The position numbers and the translations under genes were made by a program. From Nissabacter sp. SGAir0207 (GTDB lineage: Bacteria; Pseudomonadota; Gammaproteobacteria; Enterobacterales; Enterobacteriaceae), in NCBI RefSeq assembly GCF_005491205.1, contig NZ_CP028035.1, positions 1,054,001 to 1,118,000 of the forward strand: a DNA stretch of 64,000 nt. The letters run 5' to 3'. Below, piece by piece: positions 18,523-27,934 of the stretch; the first letter of the stretch is position 1, and each line of letters starts with the position of its first letter. The notes beneath the pieces are model-generated. The model saw only the letters and a list, made by a program, of their open reading frames with translations, was not told where the DNA came from and searched no databases.

Positions 18523-19181
18523 TGTTTGCCGTATTGTTGCGGCGTGAACTGACGCTGGCCTTCCGCCACCGCGCGGAGATCGTCAACCCGCTCTGGTTTT
18601 TCCTGATTGTCATTACGCTCTTCCCGCTGGGCATCGGCCCGGAGCCGCAGTTGCTGGCGCGCATCGCCCCCGGCGTGGTGTGGGTCGCGGCGCTGCTGGC
18701 GGCGCTGCTGTCGCTGGAGCGGCTGTTCCGCGACGACTTTATGGATGGCTCGCTGGAGCAGTTGCTGCTGCTGCCAACGCCGCTGCCAGTGACGGTGGCG
18801 GGCAAGGTGTGCGCCCACTGGCTGGTGACGGGTTTGCCGCTACTGCTGCTCTCACCGCTGGCGGCGCTGCTGCTGTCGCTGGACATGGCCACCTGGCGGG
18901 CGCTGGCGCTGACGCTGCTGCTCGGCACGCCGACCCTGAGCTTTATTGGCGCCATCGGCAGTGCGCTGACAGTGGGGCTGCGCAAGGGCGGGGTACTGCT
19001 GAGCCTGCTGGTGTTGCCGCTCTACATCCCGGTGCTGATCTTTGCCAGCGGCGCGGTGGAGGCGGCGGCCAGCGGCCTGGCGATTGATGGCTATCTGGCG
19101 GTGCTGGGGGCGATGCTGGCTGGCAGTCTGACGCTGGCTCCCTTCGCCACCGCCGCCGCGCTGCGCATCAGCGTGCACTGA
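18519..19181 (+). CDS. ccmB: heme exporter protein CcmB
   Basis: A 220-residue integral membrane protein with six hydrophobic segments, the membrane partner of CcmA. The N-terminal [22 protein letters not shown] and [15 protein letters not shown] are nearly invariant in enterobacterial CcmB. It starts within the ccmA stop (ATGA). About 140 bp separate it from ccmC, the largest gap in the operon. Confidence 0.96.
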   Translation: MMFAVLLRRELTLAFRHRAEIVNPLWFFLIVITLFPLGIGPEPQLLARIAPGVVWVAALLAALLSLERLFRDDFMDGSLEQLLLLPTPLPVTVAGKVCAHWLVTGLPLLLLSPLAALLLSLDMATWRALALTLLLGTPTLSFIGAIGSALTVGLRKGGVLLSLLVLPLYIPVLIFASGAVEAAASGLAIDGYLAVLGAMLAGSLTLAPFATAAALRISVH

Positions 19182-19321
19182 TTTGACAAGCTTGCCCGGT
19201 TCGCGCCGGGCGCCTGCAACACCCTGACGCCTGACAAGAGCGGCAACGGCCTGGCCGTATGCCGCCGCACCCTTTCCGGGCGGGCGCCGACACTTTGGAA
19301 CATGACGACGAGCACTTAACA

Positions 19322-20059
19322 ATGTGGAAATGGATACATCAACTCGGTAAGCCGGATCGGCTCTACCACCTGTGCGGCCGTTTCGCGCCCTGGTTTGGGC
19401 TGGCAGGCGCGATCTGCTTAGGGATTGGCTGGATCTGGGGCTTTGGATTCGCCCCGTCGGACTACCAGCAGGGCGAAAGCTACCGGATTATGTATATCCA
19501 TGTGCCGGCCGCCATCTGGTCCATGGGCATCTACAGCGCGATGGCCACCGCCGCCTTCGTGGCGCTGGTGTGGCAGATGAAGATGGCGAATCTGGTGGTG
19601 GCAGCGATGGCACCGGTCGGCGCGGTATTCACGCTGATTGCGCTGGTGACCGGCTCCGCCTGGGGCAAGCCGATGTGGGGCACCTGGTGGATCTGGGACG
19701 CGCGCCTCACTTCCGAGCTGGTGCTGCTGTTCCTCTATCTGGGGGTGATTGCCCTCTACCATGCTTTCGAGGATCGCCGGCTGGCGGGCCGCGCCGCTGG
19801 CATTCTGGTGCTGGTCGGCATCGTCAATATCCCCATCATCCACTACTCGGTGCAGTGGTGGAACACCCTGCACCAAGGCTCCACCAACATGCAGCAGACC
19901 ATTGACCCGAGTATGCGTTACCCGCTGCGCTGGGCGATTGCTGGCTACCTGCTCTTCTTTATTACCCTGGCGCTGCTGCGCCTGCGCAATCTGATCTTGC
20001 AGCAGGAGAGCCACCGCCCGTGGGCCTTATCCCTTTTTGCACGCAGGAGCCGCCCATGA
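19322..20059 (+). CDS. ccmC: heme exporter protein CcmC
   Basis: A 245-residue protein with six membrane segments that presents heme to CcmE. The tryptophan-rich WWD motif (GTWWIWDARLTSEL) lies near residue 120, and flanking histidines that bind heme are in YIHVPAAIWSM and IIHYSVQWWNTLHQ. The start MWKWIHQLGKPDRLY at 19322 gives the exact E. coli length; an upstream start at 19259 is not conserved. Its stop overlaps ccmD. Confidence 0.96.
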   Translation: MWKWIHQLGKPDRLYHLCGRFAPWFGLAGAICLGIGWIWGFGFAPSDYQQGESYRIMYIHVPAAIWSMGIYSAMATAAFVALVWQMKMANLVVAAMAPVGAVFTLIALVTGSAWGKPMWGTWWIWDARLTSELVLLFLYLGVIALYHAFEDRRLAGRAAGILVLVGIVNIPIIHYSVQWWNTLHQGSTNMQQTIDPSMRYPLRWAIAGYLLFFITLALLRLRNLILQQESHRPWALSLFARRSRP

Positions 20060-20277
20060 GCGCCGCATTCCCTTCCTGGCACGCCTTTTTTGCGATGGGC
20101 GGCTACGCCTTCTACGTCTGGCTCTCGGTGGCCGTCACCCTGCTGGCACTGCTGGCGCTGGTGCTGCACACCGTCTGGCAGCGCCACCGGCTGATTGACG
20201 CCATCCGCCGCCGTGAGGCGCGTGCGGCACGCATCCGCCACGCCCGTGACACGCCAGCACAGGAGGGTGCACCATGA
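20056..20277 (+). CDS. ccmD: heme exporter protein CcmD
   Basis: A 73-residue single-pass membrane protein: short periplasmic N terminus, helix at about residues 17-38, and an arginine-rich cytoplasmic tail ([14 protein letters not shown]). CcmD stabilises the CcmABC-CcmE complex. It starts in the ccmC stop (ATGA) and ends overlapping ccmE. Confidence 0.94.
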   Translation: MSAAFPSWHAFFAMGGYAFYVWLSVAVTLLALLALVLHTVWQRHRLIDAIRRREARAARIRHARDTPAQEGAP

Positions 20278-20762
20278 ACCCACGCCGCAAAAACCGGCTC
20301 TATCTGGCGCTGGCGGTGCTGGTCGGCCTTGGCCTGACCGCCGCGCTGGTGCTCTACGCGCTGCGCTCGAACATCGACCTCTTCTATACGCCGAGCGAAA
20401 TCCTCGACGGCAAGGGCGAGGCGCATGAGCGGCCGGAGCCGGGGCAGCATCTGCGCATCGGTGGCATGGTGATGCCCGGATCGGTCAAGCGTGACAGCCA
20501 GAGCCTGGAGGTGCGCTTCAAGGTGTATGACGCGCGCGGCGCGATTGAGGTCACTTACACCGGCATCCTGCCGGATCTGTTCCGCGAGGGGCAGGGCGTG
20601 GTGGCGCAGGGTGTGCTGGAGCCGGGCAACGTGGTCAACGCCAAGCAGGTGCTGGCCAAGCATGATGAGAAGTATGTGCCGCCGGAGGTGGCTGACGCGA
20701 TGAAACAGAACCACAAGGGGCCGGCGGCGCAGTACCGCGCGGCGGACGGGGGCCACGCATGA
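20274..20762 (+). CDS. ccmE: periplasmic heme chaperone CcmE
   Basis: A 162-residue membrane-anchored periplasmic protein. The single helix at residues 9-30 is followed by an OB-fold; heme is covalently bound through His130 in [12 protein letters not shown], where the histidine and the nearby tyrosine ligand are both present. It receives heme from CcmC and hands it to the CcmFH lyase. Overlaps ccmD and ccmF by 4 bp each. Confidence 0.97.
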   Translation: MNPRRKNRLYLALAVLVGLGLTAALVLYALRSNIDLFYTPSEILDGKGEAHERPEPGQHLRIGGMVMPGSVKRDSQSLEVRFKVYDARGAIEVTYTGILPDLFREGQGVVAQGVLEPGNVVNAKQVLAKHDEKYVPPEVADAMKQNHKGPAAQYRAADGGHA

Positions 20763-22720
20763 TCCCTGAGATTGGCAGCTTCCTGCTCTGTCTGGCGATG
20801 GCGATCGCCCTGTTGTTGAGCATCTACCCGCAGTGGGGCGCGGCGCGTCAGGATCTGCGGATGATGGCCACCGCCCGCCCGCTGGCCTATGGCCTGTTTG
20901 CCTGCATCGCCGGGGCGTTCGCCATTCTGGTGCACGCCTTTGTGGTGAACGACTTTACCGTGGCCTACGTCGCCACCAACTCCAACAGCCAACTGCCGGT
21001 CTACTACCGCGTCGCCGCCACTTGGGGCGCGCATGAAGGCTCGCTGCTGCTGTGGGTGCTGATGCTGAGCGGCTGGACGCTGGCGGTGGCGCTGCTGAGC
21101 CGCCGGATGCCGCAGGATGCGGTAGCGCGCGTGCTGTCGGTGCTCGGGATGATCAGCGGCGGCTTTTTGCTGTTCATTATCCTCACCTCCAACCCCTTTA
21201 CCCGCACCCTGCCGGACTTCCCGATCGATGGCAGCGACCTCAACCCGCTGTTGCAGGACATTGGCCTGATCTTCCACCCGCCGCTGCTCTACATGGGCTA
21301 CGTCGGCTTCTCGGTGGCCTTCGCCTTCGCCATCGCCTCGCTGATGGCTGGTCGGCTCGACACCGCCTGGGCGCGCTGGTCACGCCCGTGGACTACCGCG
21401 GCCTGGGTCTTCCTGACCATCGGCATCGTGCTTGGCTCCGCGTGGGCCTACTATGAGCTGGGCTGGGGCGGCTGGTGGTTCTGGGATCCGGTGGAGAACG
21501 CCTCCTTTATGCCGTGGCTGGCGGGCACCGCGCTGATCCACTCGCTGGCAGTGACCGAAAAACGCGGCACCTTCAAGGCCTGGACGGTGCTGCTGGCGAT
21601 CACCGCCTTCTCGCTCTGCCTGCTCGGCACCTTCCTGGTGCGCTCGGGCGTGCTGGTGTCGGTGCACTCCTTTGCCTCTGACCCGCAGCGCGGGATGTTT
21701 ATCCTCGCCTATCTGGTGATTGTGATTGGCAGTTCGCTGCTGCTCTATGCGGTGCGTGGCGCGCAGGTGCGCAGCCCCAGCCGCCATGAGCTGTTCTCCC
21801 GTGAGAGTTTCCTGCTCGGCAACAACGTGCTGCTGATTGCCGCGATGCTGGTGGTGCTGCTCGGCACCCTGCTGCCGCTGGTGCACAAGCAGCTTGGCCT
21901 TGGCAGCATCTCGATTGGCGAGCCGTTCTTCAACACCATGTTCACCTTCCTGATGGCCCCGCTGGCGCTGCTGCTGGGCATCGGGCCGCTGGTACGCTGG
22001 CGGCGCGACGACGCGGGCAAGTTCCGCCGGCGGCTGCTGGCTTCGCTGGCGGTGACGCTGCTGCTCTCCCTGCTGCTGCCGTGGCTGTTGCAGGATCGCA
22101 TCGCTGGCATGACGGTGCTCGGCCTGATGATGGCGCTGTGGGTGACGCTGCTCACCCTGCTGGAGCTGCATGAGCGCGCCACCCACCGCCACAGCTTCTG
22201 GCGCGGCCTGACGACCCTCACCCGCAGCCACTGGGGCATGGTGCTCGGCCACCTCGGCGTGGCGGTGACGGTGATCGGCATCGCCTTCAGCCAGAATTAC
22301 AGCGTCGAGCGCGACGTGCGGATGAAGGCGGGCGACAGCGTGGACATCCGCGGCTACCACTTCGTGTTCCGCGACGTCCATGCCATCCGTGGCCCCAACT
22401 ACAGCGGCGGCGCGGGCATCATCGACGTCAGCGAAAATGGCAAGCCGGTGACGGTGCTGCGTGCCGAGAAGCGCTACTACAGCGTGGCGCGCAGCATGAT
22501 GACCGAGGCGGCCATCGACGGCGGGCTGGTGCGGGATCTCTACGCCGCACTGGGCGAGGAGCTGGGCGACGGTGCCTGGGCGGTACGCCTCTACTATAAA
22601 CCGTTCGTCCGCTGGATCTGGCTGGGCGGCCTGTTGATGGCGGCGGGCGGGGTGCTCTGCATCCTCGATCCGCGCTACCGGATGAAAAAGCGGGCGCTGC
22701 CCGCAGGGGAGGGCGCATGA
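20759..22720 (+). CDS. ccmF: cytochrome c heme lyase subunit CcmF
   Basis: A 653-residue polytopic membrane protein with about 14-15 helices. The WWD domain ([20 protein letters not shown]) lies near residue 240, and a large periplasmic loop follows the region around residue 500 ([14 protein letters not shown]). With CcmH/CcmI and CcmG it forms the complex that attaches heme to the CXXCH motif of apocytochromes c. Full-length and in frame within the ccm operon. Confidence 0.97.
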   Translation: MIPEIGSFLLCLAMAIALLLSIYPQWGAARQDLRMMATARPLAYGLFACIAGAFAILVHAFVVNDFTVAYVATNSNSQLPVYYRVAATWGAHEGSLLLWVLMLSGWTLAVALLSRRMPQDAVARVLSVLGMISGGFLLFIILTSNPFTRTLPDFPIDGSDLNPLLQDIGLIFHPPLLYMGYVGFSVAFAFAIASLMAGRLDTAWARWSRPWTTAAWVFLTIGIVLGSAWAYYELGWGGWWFWDPVENASFMPWLAGTALIHSLAVTEKRGTFKAWTVLLAITAFSLCLLGTFLVRSGVLVSVHSFASDPQRGMFILAYLVIVIGSSLLLYAVRGAQVRSPSRHELFSRESFLLGNNVLLIAAMLVVLLGTLLPLVHKQLGLGSISIGEPFFNTMFTFLMAPLALLLGIGPLVRWRRDDAGKFRRRLLASLAVTLLLSLLLPWLLQDRIAGMTVLGLMMALWVTLLTLLELHERATHRHSFWRGLTTLTRSHWGMVLGHLGVAVTVIGIAFSQNYSVERDVRMKAGDSVDIRGYHFVFRDVHAIRGPNYSGGAGIIDVSENGKPVTVLRAEKRYYSVARSMMTEAAIDGGLVRDLYAALGEELGDGAWAVRLYYKPFVRWIWLGGLLMAAGGVLCILDPRYRMKKRALPAGEGA

Positions 22721-23271
22721 CGCGCAAGATGCTGTTCATTCCACTGGTGTTGTTCCTGCTGCTGGCGGCGGCGTTTTTGGTGCAGTTGCAGCGCAACGCC
22801 CACGGCGACGACCCGACGCGGCTGGAGTCGGCGCTGATTGGCCGACCGGTGCCGGTGTTCCAGCTGGAGTCGCTGGCCGAGCCGGGCAAAACCTACAGCC
22901 AGACGGTACTGCGCGACGGCAAGCCGCTGCTGCTAAACGTCTGGGCCACCTGGTGCCCGACCTGCCGCGCCGAGCACCAGTACCTCAACACGCTGGCGGC
23001 GCAGGGCGTGCGGGTGGTGGGGCTGAACTACAAGGATGACCGCACCAAGGCGGTCAACTGGCTCAACACCCTCGGCAACCCCTACGCCCTGAGCCTGTAT
23101 GACGGCGACGGGATGCTGGGGCTGGATCTGGGCGTCTATGGCGCGCCGGAGACCTTCCTGATCGACGGCCAGGGGGTGATCCGCTACCGCCACGCTGGCG
23201 ACCTGAATGCCGAGGTCTGGCGGCGTGAGGTCGAGCCGCTCTACCGCCGCTACGGCGGGGGGGCGTCATGA
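22717..23271 (+). CDS. ccmG: thiol:disulfide interchange protein CcmG (DsbE)
   Basis: A 184-residue membrane-tethered thioredoxin-fold protein of the periplasm. An N-terminal anchor helix (residues 5-23) is followed by the active site WCPTC (Cys80 and Cys83), and the cis-proline loop is in GAPETFLIDGQG. It helps reduce CXXCH thiols of apocytochromes, drawing electrons from DsbD. Overlaps ccmF and ccmH by 4 bp. Confidence 0.97.
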   Translation: MTRKMLFIPLVLFLLLAAAFLVQLQRNAHGDDPTRLESALIGRPVPVFQLESLAEPGKTYSQTVLRDGKPLLLNVWATWCPTCRAEHQYLNTLAAQGVRVVGLNYKDDRTKAVNWLNTLGNPYALSLYDGDGMLGLDLGVYGAPETFLIDGQGVIRYRHAGDLNAEVWRREVEPLYRRYGGGAS

Positions 23272-23726
23272 GGCGTTTCATGTTGCTGCTGGGGCTGCTG
23301 CTGTGCTTCGGCGTGCAGGCGGCCATCGATACCTACCACTTCGCCAACGTCGAGCAGGAGCAGCAGTACCGCGAGCTGACCGGCCAATTACGCTGCCCGA
23401 AGTGCCAGAACAACAGCATCGCCGACTCCAACTCGATGATTGCGGCGGACATGCGCAACAAGGTCTACCAGCTGATGGAGCAGGGGCAGTCGCGCCAACA
23501 AATTATCGATTACATGGTGGCGCGCTACGGCAATTTCGTCACCTATGAACCGCCGGTTACCCCCTCCACCCTGATCCTCTGGGTGGGGCCGATACTGTTT
23601 GTGTTGCTGGGCGCGGGCGTGATCTTTGGCCGCGCGCGCCGTCGGCAACGCGCCGCCCTGCTGCCGCCCGAAGAGCGGGCGCGGCTGGCGCAACTGTTGA
23701 ATGATTCTGACAGGACACCTGACTGA
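23268..23726 (+). CDS. ccmH: cytochrome c maturation thiol oxidoreductase CcmH
   Basis: A 152-residue protein with a cleavable signal peptide, the LRCPKCQ redox motif (Cys43, Cys46), a three-helix bundle and one membrane helix near residue 105. In E. coli, CcmH is about 350 residues because a TPR domain is fused to it; here that part is a separate gene, ccmI, directly following with TGATG overlap. The split form is seen in many other gammaproteobacteria. Confidence 0.94.
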   Translation: MRRFMLLLGLLLCFGVQAAIDTYHFANVEQEQQYRELTGQLRCPKCQNNSIADSNSMIAADMRNKVYQLMEQGQSRQQIIDYMVARYGNFVTYEPPVTPSTLILWVGPILFVLLGAGVIFGRARRRQRAALLPPEERARLAQLLNDSDRTPD

Positions 23727-24937
23727 TGGCTTTTTGGCTGATTATCTTTTTGCTGCTGGTGCTGGCTGGCGCGCTGTTGGTGGTGCCGGTGCTGCGCCGT
23801 GGCCACTCCTCCCCGATGACCCGCGACAGCCTGAACAAGGCGCTCTACCACCATCGCCTCGCCGAACTGGCGCACGATGAGCAGCACGGCGTGGTGGAGG
23901 GCAAGCCGCAACTGATTGAGGAGTTGCAGGAGACGCTGCTGGCGGACATCCCCGGACAGGCGCGCGCTTCCGCCGCCCGGCCGATTGGCCGCTGGACGCT
24001 GATGCCCGGCCTGCTGGTGCTGGTGCTGCTGCCGATGGCCCTCTACCTGAAGAGTGGTGGGCTGGTACAGGTGGCGGAGTGGCATCAGGCGGTGGCCGAT
24101 CTGCCAGCGCTGCGCGCGCGGGTGGCGGACGAGCACGCCGCGCCGCTGACGGCAGGTGAAGTGGCGCGCCTTGGGCTGGGCGTGCGCAGTGAGCTGCAAC
24201 AGCAACCGGATAATGTGTCGGACTGGCTGCTGCTGGGGCGGGTCGGGGTGGCGCTGGACAACGCCGACACCGCCACCCAAGCCTTCGCCCGCGCCTACGC
24301 GCTGCAACCGGAAAACCGCGAGGCGCAGTTGAGTTACGCCGAGGTGCTGACCCGCTCCGCGGATGCCGAGCAGCAGAAGCAGGCGGAGCAGATCCTGCGC
24401 AAGCTGGGGGAAGCCAACCCGGCTGACCTGCGGGTACTCAATTTGCTGGCGCTCAACGCTTTCCAACAGGGGCAGTATGGCAAGGCGCTGGAGGGGTGGA
24501 CGCTGATGCTGCGCGTGCTGCCGCCAGACGATCCGCGTGTTGACATGTTAAAGCGCAGCATTAGCCAAGCGCGTGCCAAGGCGGGTCTGGATAATGCGCG
24601 GCTCGCGGTGGCGGTCACGCTCTCCGCAGAGGCGGCCCGGCAGTTGCCAGCACAGGGGATGGTGATCCTCTCCGTGACCGATGGCCACAGCCCGGTGCCG
24701 GTAGCGGTAAAACGGCTCCCGCTCAGCCGTTTCCCGCTACAGTTAACTATTGATGATACCAATGCAATGATGCCTGAAAGGTTGCTTTCTTCCATACATC
24801 AGGCCAAAGTCAGGGTACGCATTTCGCCAGAGGGGCAGGCAGCGCCGCGCACCGGTGAGTGGTTTGGCGACAGCGCGCTGCTGTCGCTTGATGGGCAGCC
24901 ACAGGTTAACATTGAGATTAATCAGCAGGTGCCATAA
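23726..24937 (+). CDS. ccmI: cytochrome c maturation protein CcmI (TPR domain)
   Basis: A 403-residue protein: two N-terminal membrane helices (residues ~2-22 and ~90-108) with a short cytoplasmic loop between, then periplasmic TPR repeats (about residues 145-260, e.g. DNVSDWLLLGRVGVALDNADTA) and a C-terminal domain. CcmI binds the C terminus of apocytochrome c and delivers it to CcmFH. It corresponds to the C-terminal half of E. coli CcmH. Last gene of the ccm operon; only 29 bp separate it from mlaA, so read-through is possible. Confidence 0.92.
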   Translation: MAFWLIIFLLLVLAGALLVVPVLRRGHSSPMTRDSLNKALYHHRLAELAHDEQHGVVEGKPQLIEELQETLLADIPGQARASAARPIGRWTLMPGLLVLVLLPMALYLKSGGLVQVAEWHQAVADLPALRARVADEHAAPLTAGEVARLGLGVRSELQQQPDNVSDWLLLGRVGVALDNADTATQAFARAYALQPENREAQLSYAEVLTRSADAEQQKQAEQILRKLGEANPADLRVLNLLALNAFQQGQYGKALEGWTLMLRVLPPDDPRVDMLKRSISQARAKAGLDNARLAVAVTLSAEAARQLPAQGMVILSVTDGHSPVPVAVKRLPLSRFPLQLTIDDTNAMMPERLLSSIHQAKVRVRISPEGQAAPRTGEWFGDSALLSLDGQPQVNIEINQQVP

Positions 24938-24966
24938 GGCCCCGCACCAAGAATAGGGAGAAAAGA

Positions 24967-25725
24967 ATGGACTACCGCCTGTCTGGACTGGTCTTTGCCA
25001 GCGTACTGCTTGTTGGCTGCGCCAGTTCACCTGAGAAGGATCAGCAAGGGCGGTCTGACCCGCTTGAGGGCTTCAACCGGGCGATGTTCAGCTTCAACTA
25101 CGACGTGCTGGACCCGTACATTGTGCGGCCAGTCGCCGTGGCGTGGCGTGACTACGTGCCGATGCCAGCGCGTAACGGGCTGAGCAACTTCACCAGCAAC
25201 CTGGATGAGCCAGCGACGATGGTGAACTACTTCCTCGAGGGCAAGCCCTATGAGGGGGCGAAGCACTTCACGCGCTTCTTCCTCAACACCATCCTTGGGA
25301 TGGGCGGGTTGATTGACGTCGCGGGCATGGCCAATCCCCAGCTGGCGCGTGAGGAGCCGCACCGCTTCGGCAGCACGCTGGGCTACTACGGCGTCGGCTA
25401 CGGCCCCTATGTCGAACTGCCGGGCTATGGCAGCTTCACCATCCGTGAGGATGGCGGCGAGTGGGTGGACAAACTCTACCCGCCGCTCAGCTACCTGACC
25501 TTCTGGATGTCGGTCGGCAAGTGGGCGGTGGAGGGGATCGAAACCCGCGCCCAGCTGCTGGACTCCGATGGGCTGCTGCGTAACGCCTCCGATCCGTACC
25601 TGATGGTGCGCGAGGCCTACTTCCAGCGCCACGACTTCCTGGCGAATGGCGGCAAGCTCACCCCGACCACCAACCCGAACGCGGCGGCGATCCAGGGCGA
25701 CCTGGATGACATCGACTCGCAGTGA
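24967..25725 (+). CDS. mlaA: outer-membrane lipoprotein MlaA (VacJ)
   Basis: A 252-residue lipoprotein with lipobox LLVGC (Cys18). The body starts DPLEGFNRAMFSFNYDVLDPYIVRPVA, the invariant MlaA signature, and continues with the ring-forming helices (NLDEPATMVNYFLEGK). MlaA, bound to OmpC/OmpF, removes misplaced phospholipid from the outer leaflet and passes it to MlaC. AGGGAGAAAAGA precedes the ATG. An intrinsic terminator follows. Confidence 0.96.
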   Translation: MDYRLSGLVFASVLLVGCASSPEKDQQGRSDPLEGFNRAMFSFNYDVLDPYIVRPVAVAWRDYVPMPARNGLSNFTSNLDEPATMVNYFLEGKPYEGAKHFTRFFLNTILGMGGLIDVAGMANPQLAREEPHRFGSTLGYYGVGYGPYVELPGYGSFTIREDGGEWVDKLYPPLSYLTFWMSVGKWAVEGIETRAQLLDSDGLLRNASDPYLMVREAYFQRHDFLANGGKLTPTTNPNAAAIQGDLDDIDSQ

Positions 25726-25741
25726 CCGGCCTGCTGGCATA

Positions 25742-25771
25742 AAAAAAGCGCCCCTCGGGGCGCTTTTTTTG
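25742..25771. terminator. bidirectional intrinsic terminator between mlaA and fadL
   Basis: AAAAAAAGCGCCCCTCGGGGCGCTTTTTTT: a symmetrical GCGCCCC/GGGGCGC stem flanked by A- and T-runs serving both converging genes. Confidence 0.93.
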
Positions 25772-25782
25772 TGGGCGGCAAC

Positions 25783-27060
25783 CTAGAACAGGTAGTTGAA
25801 GTTCACGCCGTAGAGCCACGCCTTGCCTTCGGAGTCAAACTCGTAGTTCGGCAGGCTGGCGGAGACCTGTTCGCTGATGTGCACTTTCTTGCCGTGCATA
25901 TAGGAGACACCCACGTCCACCGAGGCATCGCGGTTGAAGGCGTAGGTGGTGCCAGCGCTCAGCCAGAAGCGATCCTGATCCGGGATGGAGATGGTGCGGT
26001 TCTGCGCGGGGATCGGGCTGTCATCGAAGGCAATACCGGCGCGGAAGGTCCAGTTGTCATCATGGTAGTAGGTGGTACCGAGCGCCAGACGGTAGGCGTC
26101 GCGGAAGCCTTCGTGCTTCTCGAACAGCGTCTGGCCTTGGGTGCCGGTGGCCTTCAGCTGCTGGAACTGGCTCCAGCTGGTGTAGGTCAGGCTGTAGTGG
26201 ATCGCCCACTGCGGCGCCACGCGGTTGTAGCCCGACACTTCCCACATCTCTGGCAGGTTGAGCGTCAGCGCGCCGGGGATGGTGCTACCGCCGGTACCGC
26301 CCAGCAACCTCGGCAGCTCATTGCTGTAGTCGCCGTCAAAGTCGATGTCCACCTTCGAGCGGTAGGTCAGGCTGTAGCGGTTATTGTCATCCACCTCATA
26401 CAGCAGGCCCGCGTTCCAGCCATAGCCCCACTCGTCACCCTTCAGGCGGGCGATCTGGGTATCCGCCGAGATCAGGCCACGGCTGGAGAGCACGCCCGCC
26501 TCGCCAGCGGTGCGCTCAATCTTGGCGCGCGCGTAGACCGCGTCAAAGCCCACGCCAAAACTGAAGTGGCGGTTGAAGCGGTAAGCGGTGCTCAGGTTGA
26601 AGTTGGCGGTCTTCAGCTCGGTCTTGCCGCCCAACGGGCCAGCGGCGTAACCGCTGTTGAACTCGGTGGCGAGGCCATAGTTGGAGGTGACGGAGGCGCC
26701 CACTGACCACTGGTCATCCAGCGGCATGATGAAGTGGATGTTCGGGATCCACTCGGCGGGCGCGATGTTGGAGGAGCTGGTGTCCGCCCCGGTCAGCGGT
26801 GAGGAGCCGCTGATGTCCACATCCGGGTCGATATAGATCGCGCCGACGGAGAAGGCCGGGCGATCAAACATGGTCATGGTTGCCGGGTTGCGGCTGCCGG
26901 AGGCGGCGTTGTCCGCCATGGCCCCTTCGCCAGAGAAGGAACGGCCCAGCCCGGCGGCGGAGTACTCGTTCAGGAGAAAGCCTGCGGCATACGCCTGGGT
27001 GGAGACCAGTGCCACAGCCGCTGCCAGTGCGGTTCTTTTAAACAGGTTTTTCTGGTTCAT
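25783..27060 (-). CDS. fadL: long-chain fatty acid outer-membrane transporter FadL
   Basis: A 425-residue outer-membrane beta-barrel (E. coli FadL 446). A signal peptide ends ...STQAYA before [37 protein letters not shown], the conserved FadL hatch start, where the NPA segment belongs to the ligand gate. The C terminus is aromatic (NYLF) as in porins. ATG 27060 has GAGG about 10 bp upstream and begins the signal peptide directly; a longer in-frame start upstream is not plausible. A FadR-like operator lies about 85-100 bp upstream. Confidence 0.95.
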   Translation of the reverse strand: MNQKNLFKRTALAAAVALVSTQAYAAGFLLNEYSAAGLGRSFSGEGAMADNAASGSRNPATMTMFDRPAFSVGAIYIDPDVDISGSSPLTGADTSSSNIAPAEWIPNIHFIMPLDDQWSVGASVTSNYGLATEFNSGYAAGPLGGKTELKTANFNLSTAYRFNRHFSFGVGFDAVYARAKIERTAGEAGVLSSRGLISADTQIARLKGDEWGYGWNAGLLYEVDDNNRYSLTYRSKVDIDFDGDYSNELPRLLGGTGGSTIPGALTLNLPEMWEVSGYNRVAPQWAIHYSLTYTSWSQFQQLKATGTQGQTLFEKHEGFRDAYRLALGTTYYHDDNWTFRAGIAFDDSPIPAQNRTISIPDQDRFWLSAGTTYAFNRDASVDVGVSYMHGKKVHISEQVSASLPNYEFDSEGKAWLYGVNFNYLF

Positions 27061-27448
27061 GACCAAAACCTCAGTTATGTGTTTATTTTTTGCAATGTTA
27101 CATGAAGTAACAAGGAGCGCGGATTGTAGGGGCGGGGACGTCCCTGACAAATCAGACCAGTGAGCGAATTATAGGGTTGTCGAGGGTTTGTGTTGCAATA
27201 TTGTTTTGCACTTATTTCCCTTTTGATAACAAAAGTTAGATCCAACCAACAATTTTCTTTCAGTAAGGGCGAACTATTTACTTCTGACCGATCGCGGCGG
27301 GGATTTTCATGGCAATTGATCGGGATAAAAGCCCTGCAAACAGTAAGGGCTGGTGGATCGGGGGCGGCAGGCGTAAAATCTTACCCATCTTTTCGCTTTC
27401 TGTGCCATTCCCTGATGGCCCCATCACGTTTTGCCGAGGAGTAGACCT
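27061..27448. other. divergent control region between fadL and yfcZ
   Basis: An AT-rich 388-bp region holding the promoters of fadL (leftward) and yfcZ (rightward). The only site I can name is the FadR-like sequence at 27146-27161. No gene is supported here. Confidence 0.6.
27146..27161 (-). promoter_or_regulatory. fadL: candidate FadR operator upstream of fadL
   Basis: On the minus strand ACTGGTCTGATTTGTC matches one half of the FadR consensus (CTGGTCNGAC) well and the other half poorly. FadR represses fadL in E. coli from sites around the promoter, so position and orientation are sensible. Confidence 0.55.
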
Positions 27449-27745
27449 ATGTCTGATGTAACCCAAGCCTGCCATGCCGAAGAGACCGCCGCCTGCTGCT
27501 GCGTGGATGTCGGCACCGTCATGGACAACACTGACTGCACCGCCGCCTACCGCCACACTTTCGCTGACCGCGCCGCCGCCGAGGCGATGCAGGCCACGCT
27601 GACCGAAAAGGCGCGCCAGGTGGAGTCCGATCCCTGCCAGATTGAGAGCCGCATGGTGGAGGAGGGCGAGGGCGTCAGCCTGGAGATGTCATTTGCCTTT
27701 GCCTGCCAGGCGGAGGCGTTGATTTTCCAGCTCGCCTTGCGCTAA
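27449..27745 (+). CDS. yfcZ: YfcZ/YiiS family protein (DUF406)
   Basis: A 98-residue acidic cytosolic protein of the DUF406 family (E. coli YfcZ 94 residues). A run of cysteines near the N terminus (AACCCVDVGTVMDN) is followed by an alpha/beta body with FAFACQAEALIFQLALR at the end. The function is unknown. The ATG at 27449 follows GAGGAG with good spacing. It lies between fadL and fadI as in E. coli and has its own terminator. Confidence 0.92.
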   Translation: MSDVTQACHAEETAACCCVDVGTVMDNTDCTAAYRHTFADRAAAEAMQATLTEKARQVESDPCQIESRMVEEGEGVSLEMSFAFACQAEALIFQLALR

Positions 27746-27759
27746 TCCCACCTGACTCC

Positions 27760-27783
27760 CCCCGCTCCGGCGGGGTTTTTTTT
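27760..27783 (+). terminator. intrinsic terminator of yfcZ
   Basis: CCCCGC-TCCG-GCGGGG followed by eight T residues, 14 bp after the yfcZ stop. Confidence 0.92.
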
Positions 27784-27880
27784 GCCCCTCCCTCCCGCCT
27801 GCCGCCGAAAAGGGTGCTCAGGCTCCCATTTCTCCCCGCCTGCGGTTTGCGACATGTAAGCAATGGGTTAACAATATTGG

Positions 27881-27897
27881 TTCAGGTCTGACCTGTT
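27881..27897. promoter_or_regulatory. fadI: FadR operator of fadIJ
   Basis: TTCAGGTCTGACCTGTT is a near-perfect palindrome equal to the FadR core GGTCNGACC. It lies about 40 bp upstream of the fadI start, where a bound repressor would block the promoter or its start site. Confidence 0.85.
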
Positions 27898-27934
27898 AAC
27901 GCAGGCGGCCCGCATCTCTTGTTCAGGAGCGACT

